From Isoetes taiwanensis (lineage: Eukaryota; Streptophyta; Lycopodiopsida; Isoetales; Isoetaceae), in NCBI GenBank assembly GCA_021234155.1, contig JAJEKV010000026.1, positions 2,916,001 to 2,980,000 of the forward strand: DNA of 64,000 bases, given 5' to 3'. Below the pieces are notes generated by a model, which searched no databases, had not been told where the DNA came from, and saw only the letters and a list, made by a program, of their open reading frames with translations. How positions within the stretch are numbered: position 1 is the first letter of the stretch; each line of letters starts with the position of its first letter. Positions 22,098 to 33,104 of the stretch are shown here, in pieces. A program made the translations under genes and the position numbers.

Positions 22098-25000
22098 TTA
22101 TGCCATCGTCATCACCTTCACTTCTTTCATCACCACTTTCGAGGAAGTGCTTGAGTTATCTTCCTCATCACTATCAACGCATCGGTGAAGCATTGTCACC
22201 ACCTTCTTCATCATCTTCTTCATAATTACAAGCTTTTTAAGCAAATTGATAGTCTTCTGGCGTGAGCGATTGTCAGATTTCAATTTAAAATCATAGCACA
22301 ATATAGTCACGTCATTAAGGTTCAGCTCGTCCCTACAACCCACCTTCTTGGACTTTCTCCCTTTTCCTTGGCTTCTCATTTCTAACTCATATCTACCTTC
22401 AAAAGCATTTTCTGAGCGTGTTGCAAGCCAATGAATCTTGAGTTTAGTGACTAAGCCTTCCTCCTTGACTGTGTCAAGCACTTTTTGCTATCCGAGCGGT
22501 TCGACCTTTGTCATCCTCCTCAGTCGGAAGAGCAATTAGCATACCTTTGGTAATTTCTGTGATATTACCTTGGGGCTCATTCCTGCGTCTTGGTCCGAGG
22601 TACATGACTCGGTCCTCCTCGTCTTCTACTTCAGGTGCAAATGTAGCACTGCTTGGACCTGCTTGGTGCTGGGGTTGATGGAAGGTGTTAGGCCATTGAA
22701 ATGGTTCTTGCAACTGTCTTAGAGCTATGTTTTGTACAACAATTTTCTGTTCGAGAAAGAAATTACTCCACCACATCCGATCTTCTTCTAAGAAGTACTT
22801 AAAGCCTGAGGAAATTCCATTTTCAATGGCTTTTAAGGATGACTCTGGGGTACTTTTCTTCTGCTTGGACTCCTTAGGATTTTGAGAGGAAGTTGCTCAA
22901 AGACGCTCTATGAAGGAAGTGTCCGAATATATTTAAGGAAGCGTAATCCCTCATGCGGACTCCAGTCCTTAGTTGTGGTATACTTCTTCCCTGAAGAAGC
23001 TTTGGCCATCCTTCAAGTAGAACTTGATATGATGTTGAAAGGTGAGATCATTCAACTTGTTCACGCCTTGTTCTCTGCTTGAACGTTGAGAGAAAACAAA
23101 CTCTCTCAAATCAGCGGTCTCTTTAAGAAGATCGACCATCGGAGTAGGAGTGTAAGAATCTTCAATAATTCGAACTAAAGAAGGAAGAAGACAAAAGCCT
23201 TCTTCCTTCTAAGGCGCCGTAAAATCTGCTGAACATTTGGTCAATCTGATCATGAGTGTGGCCTACAAGTAAGAAACCGAAGCTTCACTTTTCTAAAGAT
23301 CCCTAGCTCCACTAACATGGCACAAAGACGCAAAAGAGTGTTTGATTCTTGTTCTCCCTTGTAGTATTGTCAAGTTGCGAGATAAAGCACCGGTGGTAAT
23401 TGCTCTTGCTTGTCGCACAGGACCTTGTTAAGAATTGTAATTGTGAGGTTGGGGTCACCATGCAAGTTTGGATACGCCAAAAAACTTTGCACCTTAGACT
23501 TCCTTTGAAGACCATAGCTCCTACAAGGTGGACCTTAACAAAACATTCCTCCGCACATCTTTAGGAATGTTCAAGAAATGTGGTAGAGTTGTTTTTTTTG
23601 GTCCATTCCATCAATCACAACAGACATGTATTGCGTTGGACGTTCAAGAGCTTTTTTTCTATGCTTGGCAAGCTTTCTTCTCTCTGGCGCTTGTTGTTCA
23701 CGATGTCCGGCAAGGTTCTCATTGCACAATATCTCAGAGAAGAAATCAGGTCAAAGCATTTTCTCTAAAACAAGTGAGAGATTGGAGAACATGAACTTAC
23801 TTCTTTTCGACCTCTGTCTTTGCGGTTTCTGGTTGACTCTTTAATTACGCACACCTCGAGCAAACAGGACATTCTATGTTTTCTAGGAATTTTCACAAGA
23901 CCGAATTCACTTTTCCACACCGGTGAAGTGTGAGTAAGAGATGTCTTTGAAGCCGAGTGCAAGTCTCTTTGTACTCATTAAAAACATCTTTTTGGTGATG
24001 TTATCGGTTAAATGATACATGTTGTCGTTAGGTAGCTTCTCACATGTTTCTCTAAAATATTTCTCCATCCGTGACACAAAGAAGAAGAAGGGCATGCATG
24101 GTTACAACTCTTCTTGGTCCACAATGATCATCGATTGCTGGATTTTTGTCCAGTCTTTTGTGTATTCTAGACATTCTTGTGGACCCTAAACGGTGGACAA
24201 CCATAAAACATTTCTGGCAAACTTCTTGACGGTTAATGTAGTGCAAGAAGGTGTTGCGGTCTGGTCTTACATGATAAGCTAAGTAGGCATTCTGGTCTGC
24301 CAATGTCATGGAACTGTAGTTGTCTCTAACTGCTTGTAATTTAGCCATGTTAAGTCTGTTGATGCAACCCAATGAGCAGCATTTAGTTCTCAAAAGTCTC
24401 CTCATTTTCTGTTCATCCATAAGATTTCTTCTTCTTTGCAGAGGAGCAAGCCCTCAAACCAAAATCCACCTTGAATTTCTTTGAAGATTGGCTTGAGAAC
24501 ATGTAATCTCTTTGTTCCTCGTTGGTGTCTTCATCTTCGATGAAACTTCTACTCAGGGGTGACTTCCTCCTCATCTCCGAGTGGTGTGCTTGTAGAGGAA
24601 AACAGACCCGCGTGAAGTTGTTCCCCTAATAGGCTGGGGTACAAATGTTAAAGGGTGGTGATGGCCCATAAGAGGTTGTGGCATCACCGTTCTTGTACCA
24701 TCTTGAAAAGGAGTTCTTGCAAACATCTCCTTTAGAGCGGACCGAATTCTGCAAATCCATGTGTCACAACCCTTGTTGTGTGAAGAGGAGTGCATGCTGG
24801 AGCTTCGTCCTCATTTGTAGTGAAGTCCTGGTGAGAGAAATTGTAGTGAATCTCACAGTCTTCTGTGTTTTCTGTGTTCCTTGTATGTTTGCACGAAAGG
24901 AGGCGAAACTACAAAAGGGGGGTAGCTTGTTCTTGAGCACCCTTTGTTGTGGAGCTTCTGCGCAGTCCCGGATGGAGCAAAGGGTGGTGGCAGCCCGCTC

Positions 25001-25254
25001 CGAACTAGTGGTGATTCTTTGGAAGGAGATGCCAGTGTGCTGTCTACAGGACTTGGTGACGGTTGGAAGGGTGGTGGAAGTCTGTTACGTGCTGGACTCG
25101 GTGTGTCTTCGAGAAGCAAGAACGATGAAGCGCAGGTAGAGCTCTGAGAATTCCGGTGTTCAAAAAAACGACGTTGGTCCCAAAGCGTGTCCTCGAACCG
25201 ACGAGCTTGAGACAACGAAAAGGTGGTGGAAGTTTGTTGACGGCGGTTTGTCAT
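22098..25254 (-). pseudogene. Transposase-like gene of element A (DGMDQ / GHTHDQID family), frameshifted
   Basis: Minus-strand frames form one protein. 25,254-24,853 is a Pro/Ser-rich N-terminus. 24,420-24,052 is a Cys-rich region (CCSLGCINRL, RQEVCQKCF). Around 23,590-23,640 lies TQYMSVVIDGMDQKK; around 23,342-23,372, LDNTTRENKN; around 23,239-23,262, GHTHDQID followed by QMFSRFYG. A C-terminal part rich in Gln, Glu and Lys covers 22,776-22,098. This motif set belongs to a widespread but poorly characterised transposon-encoded family in plants and animals, as I recall it. The Asp residues in DGMDQ, LDN and DQID are candidate catalytic or metal-binding residues (inference). Several one-base indels break the frame. 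It is transcribed away from the methyltransferase gene. Confidence 0.7.
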
Positions 25255-26169
25255 CTTAAGAACTGCAAAAACAAAGCAGTAGAGTTTAGATAATGTTTCT
25301 CTCTCGCAGAGCTTTTCTTATTCCGAATACAAGCCCGCCTACTAAAAGTAGAACTTCCCGCAACAATTGGGTTTAAAGGCAAACTAAAAGCTATTCCCCG
25401 GTCACTACTAGAGCGAACAAGAAGGCCAAACGTATTCCACTTCACATAGAAAACGAGCAAGACGGAATGGACACCTTTAAAAGGAAATTTTGGCGCTTTC
25501 GCCAAGTATTCCAGCCTCTCGAAATTTGAAGTCGCCCGGCGCCAGTATATCTTCGAATATAATATTCGAGTCGTATTCGATACTCATAGAGAAAACATGG
25601 AGAGGTGAGTAAGAAAGTACAAGGTACAATCATTTGTGTGTCCGCGTTTTATTATTCGAATACATTTACGCCTTCCCTCGAAGGCGAAAGTGTATTCCGT
25701 AATATACATTCCCTTCCCTCGGCTTAAAGTGTATTCCGTTTTACGCCTTTCCGAGGGAAGACGAATGTGTATTCCGGAATACACTTTCGCCGAGGGAATC
25801 TTCGAATACACGTTAAGCCTTCCTCAAAGGCTTAAAGTGTATTCCGAATACACATTCGCGGTTCTTTGTTTTGTAATGTAGTTTTTCCGTGATTTTTGTA
25901 GTGACTTTAGGTGTTTTTTCTGCTTTTAAAACTTGTTTAGACCTGTTTTTTTGTCAAGATTGCAGTGTTGTTTTGGCATTTTGGTCCTCTTTTTGCCCTT
26001 GTTTTTTCCTTTTTCGCAAGACATTTTTGTATTCGGAATAGTTTTTTGCCACTTTGCTTTCTCTAACAAGATCGTGTTTACACAATAATTTGCACGCATA
26101 AGAAGGCGGCAAGAAACAACACAAGAGAACCGTTAAAATCCCAAACGAAACCGCACCCACACGAGAAGG
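25255..26169. promoter_or_regulatory. Divergent intergenic region of element A with palindromic sites
   Basis: About 0.9 kb between the two divergent genes. It holds a perfect TGTATTCCGGAATACA at 25,768-25,783 and at least six partial copies between about 25,320 and 26,040 (such as GTGTATTCCGAATACAC and TTATTCCGAATACA), interleaved with CTTTCGCCGAGGGAA-like sequence. Its position suggests a shared promoter/operator; that role is inference. Confidence 0.55.
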
Positions 26170-29100
26170 GTTGAGGAGTCATCTGCGCCTGCCATCTACG
26201 AAAACTTTCAAACTCAATGGTTTTTTACAAGGGGTACTTCTGGAAAGTACAGCACACTTACTTTCCTACATGTCTGTCGGAGTGCTGGAGCAAAAAGGTA
26301 CGATGAGAGGGAATTTGTTTGCATGGGCACCATCCAAATTGTGGAGTGAAGTAGCCGGGAGTCCGGCCAATGAGGGAGACTGTCTTTTTCGGACATCCCA
26401 AGGCTTTATTCATGTTGATGAATCCTATTTTAGAGTGGCGAAAGTAAATCCTCGCCCTCCTCAGATAAAGTATGTTGCTCACTACATCAAGAAGAGGTCG
26501 CCGCCATCATCAACTATGTTCGAAGCACAACGAGCGAAGACTTCCCCTACAGCGAGTCCGAGCCCGAGGAAGAGGATGAGCAACCGAGCCCGAGCAGTTC
26601 CTCATCACAATCTGGGAGTCCATCACAGTCCGGCGAAAGGCCACCGTCACCACCACCAAAGAAGCGGCCAAGGGACACAATTGCTGCTAAAGAGCCTAAA
26701 AAAAAGCAGACGGCCTTAATTGCGGCAGAGGATATTTCCGAGGAACCTAAGAAGAAGAAGGGGAAGGGTAAAGCACCTGGTGTTGCTATAAAGGAAAAAA
26801 AAGTTGACAAGACAGCTGAAAAGATGGAAGAGATTAACCTGCACAAGTTTGTGCAAGGTGTAATTTATTTGCCAGTCACTTCAATGAAGCTTCCACCGAA
26901 AAATGAAGCTGGTGAAAGGCCACTTCAGTTCGCAAAAATTTATGCCGATCACTTAAGGAACCCGAAAGACGTAATAAGGAGCAATCCAAATGCTCATGTG
27001 GCCCCAATAGTTGTCCTTGTTGACGGGAAGAGTGCAAAACCCCCGACTGACTATGACAGGAGAAAAACGCAGACCTACACTCACTCACGCCTTGGGAGGC
27101 AATCACAGCTTTAAGGCAAGAAGGCAACTTTATAAAGAGAAGAAGAACCCGAGGTACCTCTCCGTCCTCTGTGTTTAAGCATCGTGGTCTTACCGATGAA
27201 GAAGCGAAAATCGCTGCCAACACCCACAATCTCGACAAAAACGAATATAAACTAAAGATGAGCTTCACGACAAGATCCGGTTCATGCAAGGAGTAATGTA
27301 ATATTCAAGGAAAAGTACGGTGAGGACCTGAAGAAGCCAGCATTTTCCTTGGAGCTTAAGGAGGCGTGTGCTATTGAATGCTGCCTGAAATATGACGAGG
27401 CCAACAAAAGGCGATCTCGATTGGCCCGCGACAACCGGTTCCAGTTAGCTTTTAGAGATGGCAAGGTAAGCACAAAATGTATTCCAGAATAGCAAATCAA
27501 CTATTTAACGTGAATCTTCTTGAACAGATTTGGGAACTCCAGGACCAGATATTTACAATGTTCGAGCGAGGGGAGTTAAAGAGCAAGGGAAAGGAGACAG
27601 CTAAGAAAAAAAGCTCAGACGTACCCAAAAAAGAAATGACCATTACCGTCTGGCGGGAAATGCAGGGCTTCTCCGACACGGAGCTTCTCGAGCAGCTTCT
27701 CCAAAAAGTTGTTGATAAGGAGTTTAGCCTAGAAGAAATGTCAAAGGAATTACACAAGTAAGTTTTCTGACACAAACATTAGTTATTGCATGTTAGATTC
27801 CCAAAAACATCGGCGTGGCTAGTGTATTCCAGAATACACATGCCTTTCTTTACACGGGCAATGTGTATTCCGGAATACACATTGCTTGTCTCTAGAAAGG
27901 CATTGTGTATTCCGGAATACACATTGCTTGTCTCTAGAAAGGCATTGTGTATTCCGGAATACACATTGCCCGTGTGAAGGAAGGCATGTGTATTCCGGAA
28001 TACACATTGCTCCTCTGAATGTTGGCCTGTGTATTCTGGAATACGCATGCGTTCCTTTAGAGAAGCAATGTGTTTGTCCTGTAGTAGAACTATTTTCTGC
28101 ATATTGTTTCGAGGTAGCATCACAAGTTAACCGGTTTGTATTCCAGAATACAATTAGCTTGACTTGTATTTGTTTTTCTTTTACGTTGCCTTCATTCTTT
28201 TGTTTAAACTCATTGTTTCCTTAACGTCTTGCAGCCAAAAAAACGTCATAACATGTCAAACATGTTTGATGGAGCAAACTAAACGTCGACACATGGGAAA
28301 GGTGCAAGGAACTCTACCCAATTGCCACATCCGACGAGAGCATTGTCCAATATTCACCAAATTTTGAGGGCTGGGTAATTACACTTAGAATTCCTTCTCT
28401 CCGCACAAACGATCTCTTGACAGTTGTTGTTTTGTTTTTCTTAGAACAAAAAGAAAAATAAAGACCTACCCGAGGGCTTTATGAATTTGGTTAGAAACAA
28501 AGACGGGAAGAGAGGTCGTTAAATCGAAAAGAAGAACTGTTGAGCCAGAACCATCCGACTACGAGAGATTCTGCATGTTTGATCAAAACAATTTATATTC
28601 AATCATTCATGGTGATTGCACGAACCTTGTCGGAACGGTTAAGCCACAGGACTTTACTTTGGTTATTGCTGATCTTCCCTATGGGTTTAAGCTTAAAGAC
28701 AGCAGATCTGACGACCAGCCCTTCAAATTTTTCAGAGTTTAATGCTTTTATTGAAGGAATTAAGCGGATCTCAACGGCCAAACATTGGCGTTTAGTTACG
28801 TTCCATTCGAGCATGCGATCGGCTTGGTGGAATCAGCTTTCAAAAATCACTTTGGTTCTCCGTTCGGGCGGGATATGAAAACCTTTGTCAGTAAGTCTTA
28901 TTCCGAATACAATTACTTTTCTCTTTAATAACGTGTGTGTATTCCTAATAGTATTTCCTGCTTACGGGTTTTGAAGTGTTTTCTTGTTTTTGCTAATATC
29001 ACTTTATATGCTTCACTAGGTACAAAACGAACATCAACTACCATGGTGGAGGACCAAGGTTGCTCAGCAAGGTAGAGTACCTTCATGTAGCTTATTGGAG

Positions 29101-29688
29101 TTTTGATGGGAAGAGGACCATGGATCACTTTAACACTTGCCACAAAACTTTTCAAACGTCCTAGAGTTTCCAGCAGTCTTACAGAAATTGCAGGACCCAA
29201 GTGCACAAGGCAGGATTGTGAATCACTACCAGAAACCACAAAAGCTCATCAACCATCTCCTGGACATGTTCTCGCGTCCAGGAGATTGGGTACTTGATGC
29301 TTTCTCTGGTTCTGGTACTACTATCGCATGTGCACTTAAGAAGGGCCGCAACTGTGTAGCCGTGGATATTGATAAGGAGGCTGTGCATTTTGTGAAGATG
29401 AGACTGGCTGCCTTACCTACTTTACCAGATGAAAATCAGGAGTTAGGGGCCAAGTCTTCATCTGATTATGCTAAACTAACGTCCTCAGAGATACAGCCTC
29501 CATTCTCCAGCTCACTAGACGATGAGGCAACCTTTGCAGAGCTTAAAGAAGTAGCTTTAGCTACCATTCCAGAGAACAAAGAGGATACAAAACTCAAGTC
29601 CCCAAAGAAAGGAGCAGATAGAAACGTAAGGGCGAGATGGCGAGAGAGCGAAGAAAAGAATGAGGAGGACTATGATGTAGATCTTTGA
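26170..29688 (+). pseudogene. ParB-like domain plus beta-class DNA methyltransferase, spliced gene in element A
   Basis: Coding blocks with GT-AG junctions are 26,170-27,465, 27,528-27,757, 28,235-28,374, 28,445-28,890 and 29,020-29,688. The first encodes an N-terminal region, an acidic Ser-rich stretch with Lys-rich NLS-like motifs (PPPKKRPRD, EEPKKKKGKGK), then a domain with LPVTSMKLPPKNEAGERP, VAPIVVLVDGK and GLTDEEAKIAANTHN that resembles the ParB N-terminal fold (tentative). The last two blocks carry motif IV (VIADLPYGFK, 28,671-28,682), then a KP motif and motif I (DAFSGSGTT, 29,296-29,322) followed by GRNCVAVDID. The order IV before I defines the beta class of bacterial N6-adenine/N4-cytosine methyltransferases; D-x-P-Y favours adenine. 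At least four frameshifts (near 26,345, 26,500, 28,725 and 29,150) make this copy doubtful unless they are sequence errors. Confidence 0.7.
27825..28150. repeat. Intronic array of a 16-bp palindrome (42-bp tandem unit)
   Basis: Exact TGTATTCCGGAATACA occurs at 27,864, 27,906, 27,948 and 27,989 (spacing 42, 42, 41), with variants near 27,825, 28,030 and 28,138. The array lies within the second intron of the methyltransferase gene. Confidence 0.9.
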
Positions 29689-29981
29689 CTACTGCATATT
29701 AAAATTATCATTATTTATTACAATGAATCTTCAATATTGATGTACAACAATTTATTAAAAACATAGTACTTTTTTTTCCTTTCTATTCTGGTGCTTGTTT
29801 TTTGTAATGCTTTCAGTCTCTTCAAGTCTATGCCTAAATTTTGCTATTTTTATGATTTGTGTTTCATAAGTACAAAGTTTTCGTCTAATAATGGGCCAAA
29901 ATGGCATGAAAAAAAATGCAAACCTCTATAAATTCTTAACAACTATCAAAAAAGGCTTATTTTAGAAACTTGGTGTTTTTT

Positions 29982-30040
29982 TAAAGGGAATCTTTGAAAC
30001 GGGAGTGATGCAACACTCCCGTTTAATTTGCAATCGTGTT
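29982..30040. repeat. Element A right terminal inverted repeat
   Basis: Ends GTTTAATTTGCAATCGTGTT, the complement of the left end with three mismatches in 25. An inner hairpin AAACGGGAGTG/CACTCCCGTTT is followed inward by AAAGGGAATCTTTG. Confidence 0.8.
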
Positions 30041-30501
30041 TTAGTTGCTATGCAGCTCTACACATACAATCATGGCACCTTTATTAACCACTGCTGTTTC
30101 TGTATTCAAGCATAGGATTCCATAGTGGAATGCCATGCCACAGACATATAAAATAGCAGCTTTAAATCTGCACATACTCAAATATGAAAATAGAAAGCTG
30201 CCATGCATTTTTTGATCTATGATCAGAAGGCTTACCAACTTAGCCTATTCATTCTAAAAGCAGACGTAGAGACAATTCCCCACGTAGTTTTGTCGATATC
30301 AACTCCATGAAAAGAAGAGAGCTTTGTAAGGTAAAAAAGGGAATGCAACAGTAAACAAAAGAGGTATGCATATGTGTGCAGAGGGTGGCCAAAAACACCC
30401 CCGTATACAATTTTGTGAAAGGCAAAATTGATCCCTGCTATACAAAATTTACCCCAAGTAGTGGCCAAAACCCCCCCTAATTCATACGTATAAATGTGGA
30501 A

Positions 30502-31098
30502 TGTTAGTCCTGTGCCTCCTGGTACAGGACTATTCATGCATACGACGGACCAAGTCAAGTCCAAGGATCCACAGCCGGGCACGGGTCAGCCGTCAAAAGC
30601 CCAGCAAAAGACCAAGCAGCAGACCACGCAGTCAAAGCCTGCGTCGGGTACCAAGAGGCGGCGCTCAGACAAGTGACAGCCCGTCACCGCCTGCGTCAAC
30701 GTCAGCGTGATTTCAGGCACTTTAAGAGGCACCGCCAGCATTCCTGCAAATCAGGCCTCCTTCCAGGAGTCGGCACCGAAATCAGTCAGAGTGTCTATAT
30801 TGGGCCAAAGGCCATTGTACTATATATATGAGTAGAGCTAGCGCTCTAGTTTTTAGATGAGTTTTGAGTCTTGTCTCACTTTAGTTTTCTCTCGATTGCG
30901 AGAGCTCATGTATCTTCATTGACATCAAGAAGTTGTTCTCTTCATTGTGATCATATTGTTCTCTTTCTGTTTTCTGTTTTCTTTTCCTGATCTGTTTTGC
31001 AAATCCCGCGTGACATAGCTCCCCGGATTCTCCTGTTAGATCCAAGGGTCCTCACAGAGGGCTGTCTTGCAGGAGTTCCCGAACCCAGACTCCAAACA
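30502..31098 (+). repeat. 5' LTR of outer element
   Basis: 597 bp with a TATATATATG motif near 30,820. It differs from the 3' LTR by several transitions plus small indels (for example an extra TTGTTCTCTT-like segment). It includes a frame encoding the last part of the post-pol ORF. Confidence 0.92.
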
Positions 31099-31140
31099 CT
31101 GTCGCCGCTGCCGGGTCTGATTTTTCTTCCATCATGTCCC

Positions 31141-31457
31141 ATGTTTTTTCTGTTCCGCCCCCCTGGCTCTCAGCCTCAGACTGTCCCACCTCTCTATGCT
31201 TCTACTTATCCTCCAACCAATCCACCTGTATATGCGTCAGTTCCACCTTCACCTCCAACTCCTAATTTGAAGCTGACTTATCCAACCTTCGGCAACACTA
31301 AAGGCAAACCTCTGGATCAGAGTGCTTCGGCACACATGGAGGAATTTGAAGCCTTGGCCATTCTGAATGGTCATGCTCAGCCCCAACTTAAATTTCATAT
31401 CTTTTTCGACCACGCTCCGAGGCGCCCCTCATCAATGGTTAATGGCCAACAAAAGTC
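31141..31457 (+). pseudogene. Outer element gag, N-terminal part
   Basis: A frame from the ATG at 31,141 (MFFLFRPPGSQ) encodes a Pro-rich N-terminus, then gag sequence to FHIF. A T-run near 31,402 shifts the frame; beyond it another frame reads STTLRGAPHQWLMANKSHW, typical of a retrotransposon gag. The gene is then cut by the inner element, whose ACTGG target falls in the codons for His-Trp; gag resumes at 44,555 in the matching frame (KQSWQEMKTAF). Confidence 0.75.
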
Positions 31458-31462
31458 ACTGG

Positions 31463-33104
31463 TGTGACGTTCCCTGCTGAATATACGGCGCCCGGCCGTA
31501 CGCTCGGCAGGAAATCCCCCGTCCGGCTCGACAACCGCACAGGCCCTCCGTCTATCCCGCACTCTGGAAGCTCCGTAGTGCGGGAAGGGGACACGAAGGT
31601 GTCTTGCGCGCCCTTCCCCTATGGGCTCCTATCACAGCGGAAGCATAAACACGTCAGAACTAGCAATACAATACAATATGCTACCTCGAAGGGTAGCTCA
31701 ATCGCATATCCATAGATGCAAAGAACATAATCATATGCCATAAAACATGAGAGGTCCTACCCGGGCTCCGACGCGAAAGGAAGTCGACTGACTGGATAGG
31801 CCTCAAGATAGAGCAGACCGAATCATAACAATGGCGGGGGCTGGCATAAGACAATGGCTAGGGTTGACCACTCCATCCGCCCCTCCTGTGCATACTTTGC
31901 AGATGGGCTAGATCAAGCTGTGGCATGACTCTAACCTTCCGGATACGCAATCCCATGGCATCACCCATCGGGACTACTCCAGGTTGCATCTCCCTGGTCC
32001 GACGAGGTAGGAAGGGTTGCATCTCCCCTTCCCGGGGTCTAGAGGCTCCACGGGCGGCTAGAGAATCGTGTCGGCACACGATTCGTACCCGACTGAACCT
32101 CCCGAAACAAGAGCCAAGCTGACACTTGCAACTCTTGAGAGGCAGGGCGACACCATTGCCCCAGGAGGTGTCGGACCCATGCTCGGCCCACACGAAGTGA
32201 CCGACCATAAGCCTAGCCCACTGTGGGATCCCCCGAAGCCCCCACTCGGCAGGGATCCACCCTCCATCTTGCCTCTAGCCCCGTTGTGTGGTGCTGAGTC
32301 ACATCGTAGCTCCCATAGCCCGGCGGGTTCCTATGCACAGGCCGCATTTATAATAGGAACTAAGGGATCTACACTAGGAGCATACTACATATGGGCCTAG
32401 GTCTCTACCCCCCTTCCAAACACAAGAGGAACAACATGATCAACCATCATCACATAATCATCATGAACAATATCATATGAACATCTTAACCTAATCATAC
32501 ATATCTAACTAACAGTTAGGGTTCCTTGATTAGGGTTCAAGATGTTCAACAAAGGATCTAGGGTGGCTCTACTCTAGACACAAAATACTAACCCATCTGG
32601 AGGACTAACTTCCAGATGAACTAACATGAACTCTACCCAACCTACCTCCTCCAGAAGCGCTTCCTCCCATCCCTGGCGTCTCCATGCTCCTTGACGAGGT
32701 TCGAAGACTTGCTCCCTCAACGATCATACACACCTTCCAGGGGCTGCTGCTCCAGGCTGGGCTATGACGAACGGTGCTCGAAACGGGGTTTCGGGCACTT
32801 AGATGAGAGTTCAGGTGCTAGGTCAGGGAAAGAGGTTTTAGGGTTAGGGTTAGAGCTAATATAGATGTGGGTCCACATAGGATGCCATGTGGCACCACTA
32901 GGGTTAGGCCGTGTGGCGGTTGCCCCAATAGGATAAGGCCATGTGGAAATGGGTCTTATCCTAAGGTTATCTAAGTTAAGTAATTAACTTAGATGTGCAC
33001 CCCTTGCCACTTTCTAAGGCATACAAGGCTACCTAGGTAGACTTGTATGGTGACGGGTCCAGGAATATACGTATTTATAGCGTATATTCCCCTGGAACGT
33101 CACA
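31463..33104 (-). repeat. LTR of inner element (3' LTR in its own orientation)
   Basis: 1,642 bp. The 945 bp nearest gag-pol almost match the other LTR, while the outer roughly 690 bp differ at many small sites. Confidence 0.92.

Larger units (their letters stand above)
21663..30040. mobile_element. Element A: 8.4-kb TIR transposon with transposase-like and methyltransferase genes
   Basis: The left end reads AACAAGATTGCGTATTAAAC and the complement of the right end reads AACACGATTGCAAATTAAAC; 22 of the first 25 bases agree, ending GGGAG. A second shared block, CAAAGATTCCCTTT, lies 60 bp in from the left end and 44 bp in from the right. A 4-bp direct repeat TTAG flanks the element (21,659-21,662 and 30,041-30,044). 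Inside are two divergent genes: a transposase-like gene on the minus strand (25,254 to 22,098) and a ParB-like/methyltransferase gene on the plus strand (26,170 to 29,688). The intergenic region and introns carry many copies of a 16-bp palindrome. The right TIR can fold into a hairpin (AAACGGGAGTG / CACTCCCGTTT). Both genes have frameshifts, so this copy is probably inactive. Confidence 0.8.

Noticed and set aside
27825-28150. Regularly spaced palindromic repeats resembling a CRISPR array
   Set aside because: The 'spacers' are themselves repeats (42-bp tandem unit), there are no cas genes, and the array is in a eukaryotic intron.
25584-28224. Many short ORFs over the palindrome clusters on both strands
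   Set aside because: They translate the repeated TGTATTCC palindrome (IPEYT/VYSGIH repeats) and are in introns or the intergenic region.
26170-29688. Methyltransferase gene as bacterial contamination or giant-virus insertion
   Set aside because: GT-AG introns and the enclosing TIRs with TTAG repeats fit a plant transposon better; no viral core gene is nearby. A viral origin of the module long ago is not excluded.
30494-30676. Separate small gene in the 5' LTR
   Set aside because: It is the LTR copy of the C-terminal codons of the post-pol ORF.
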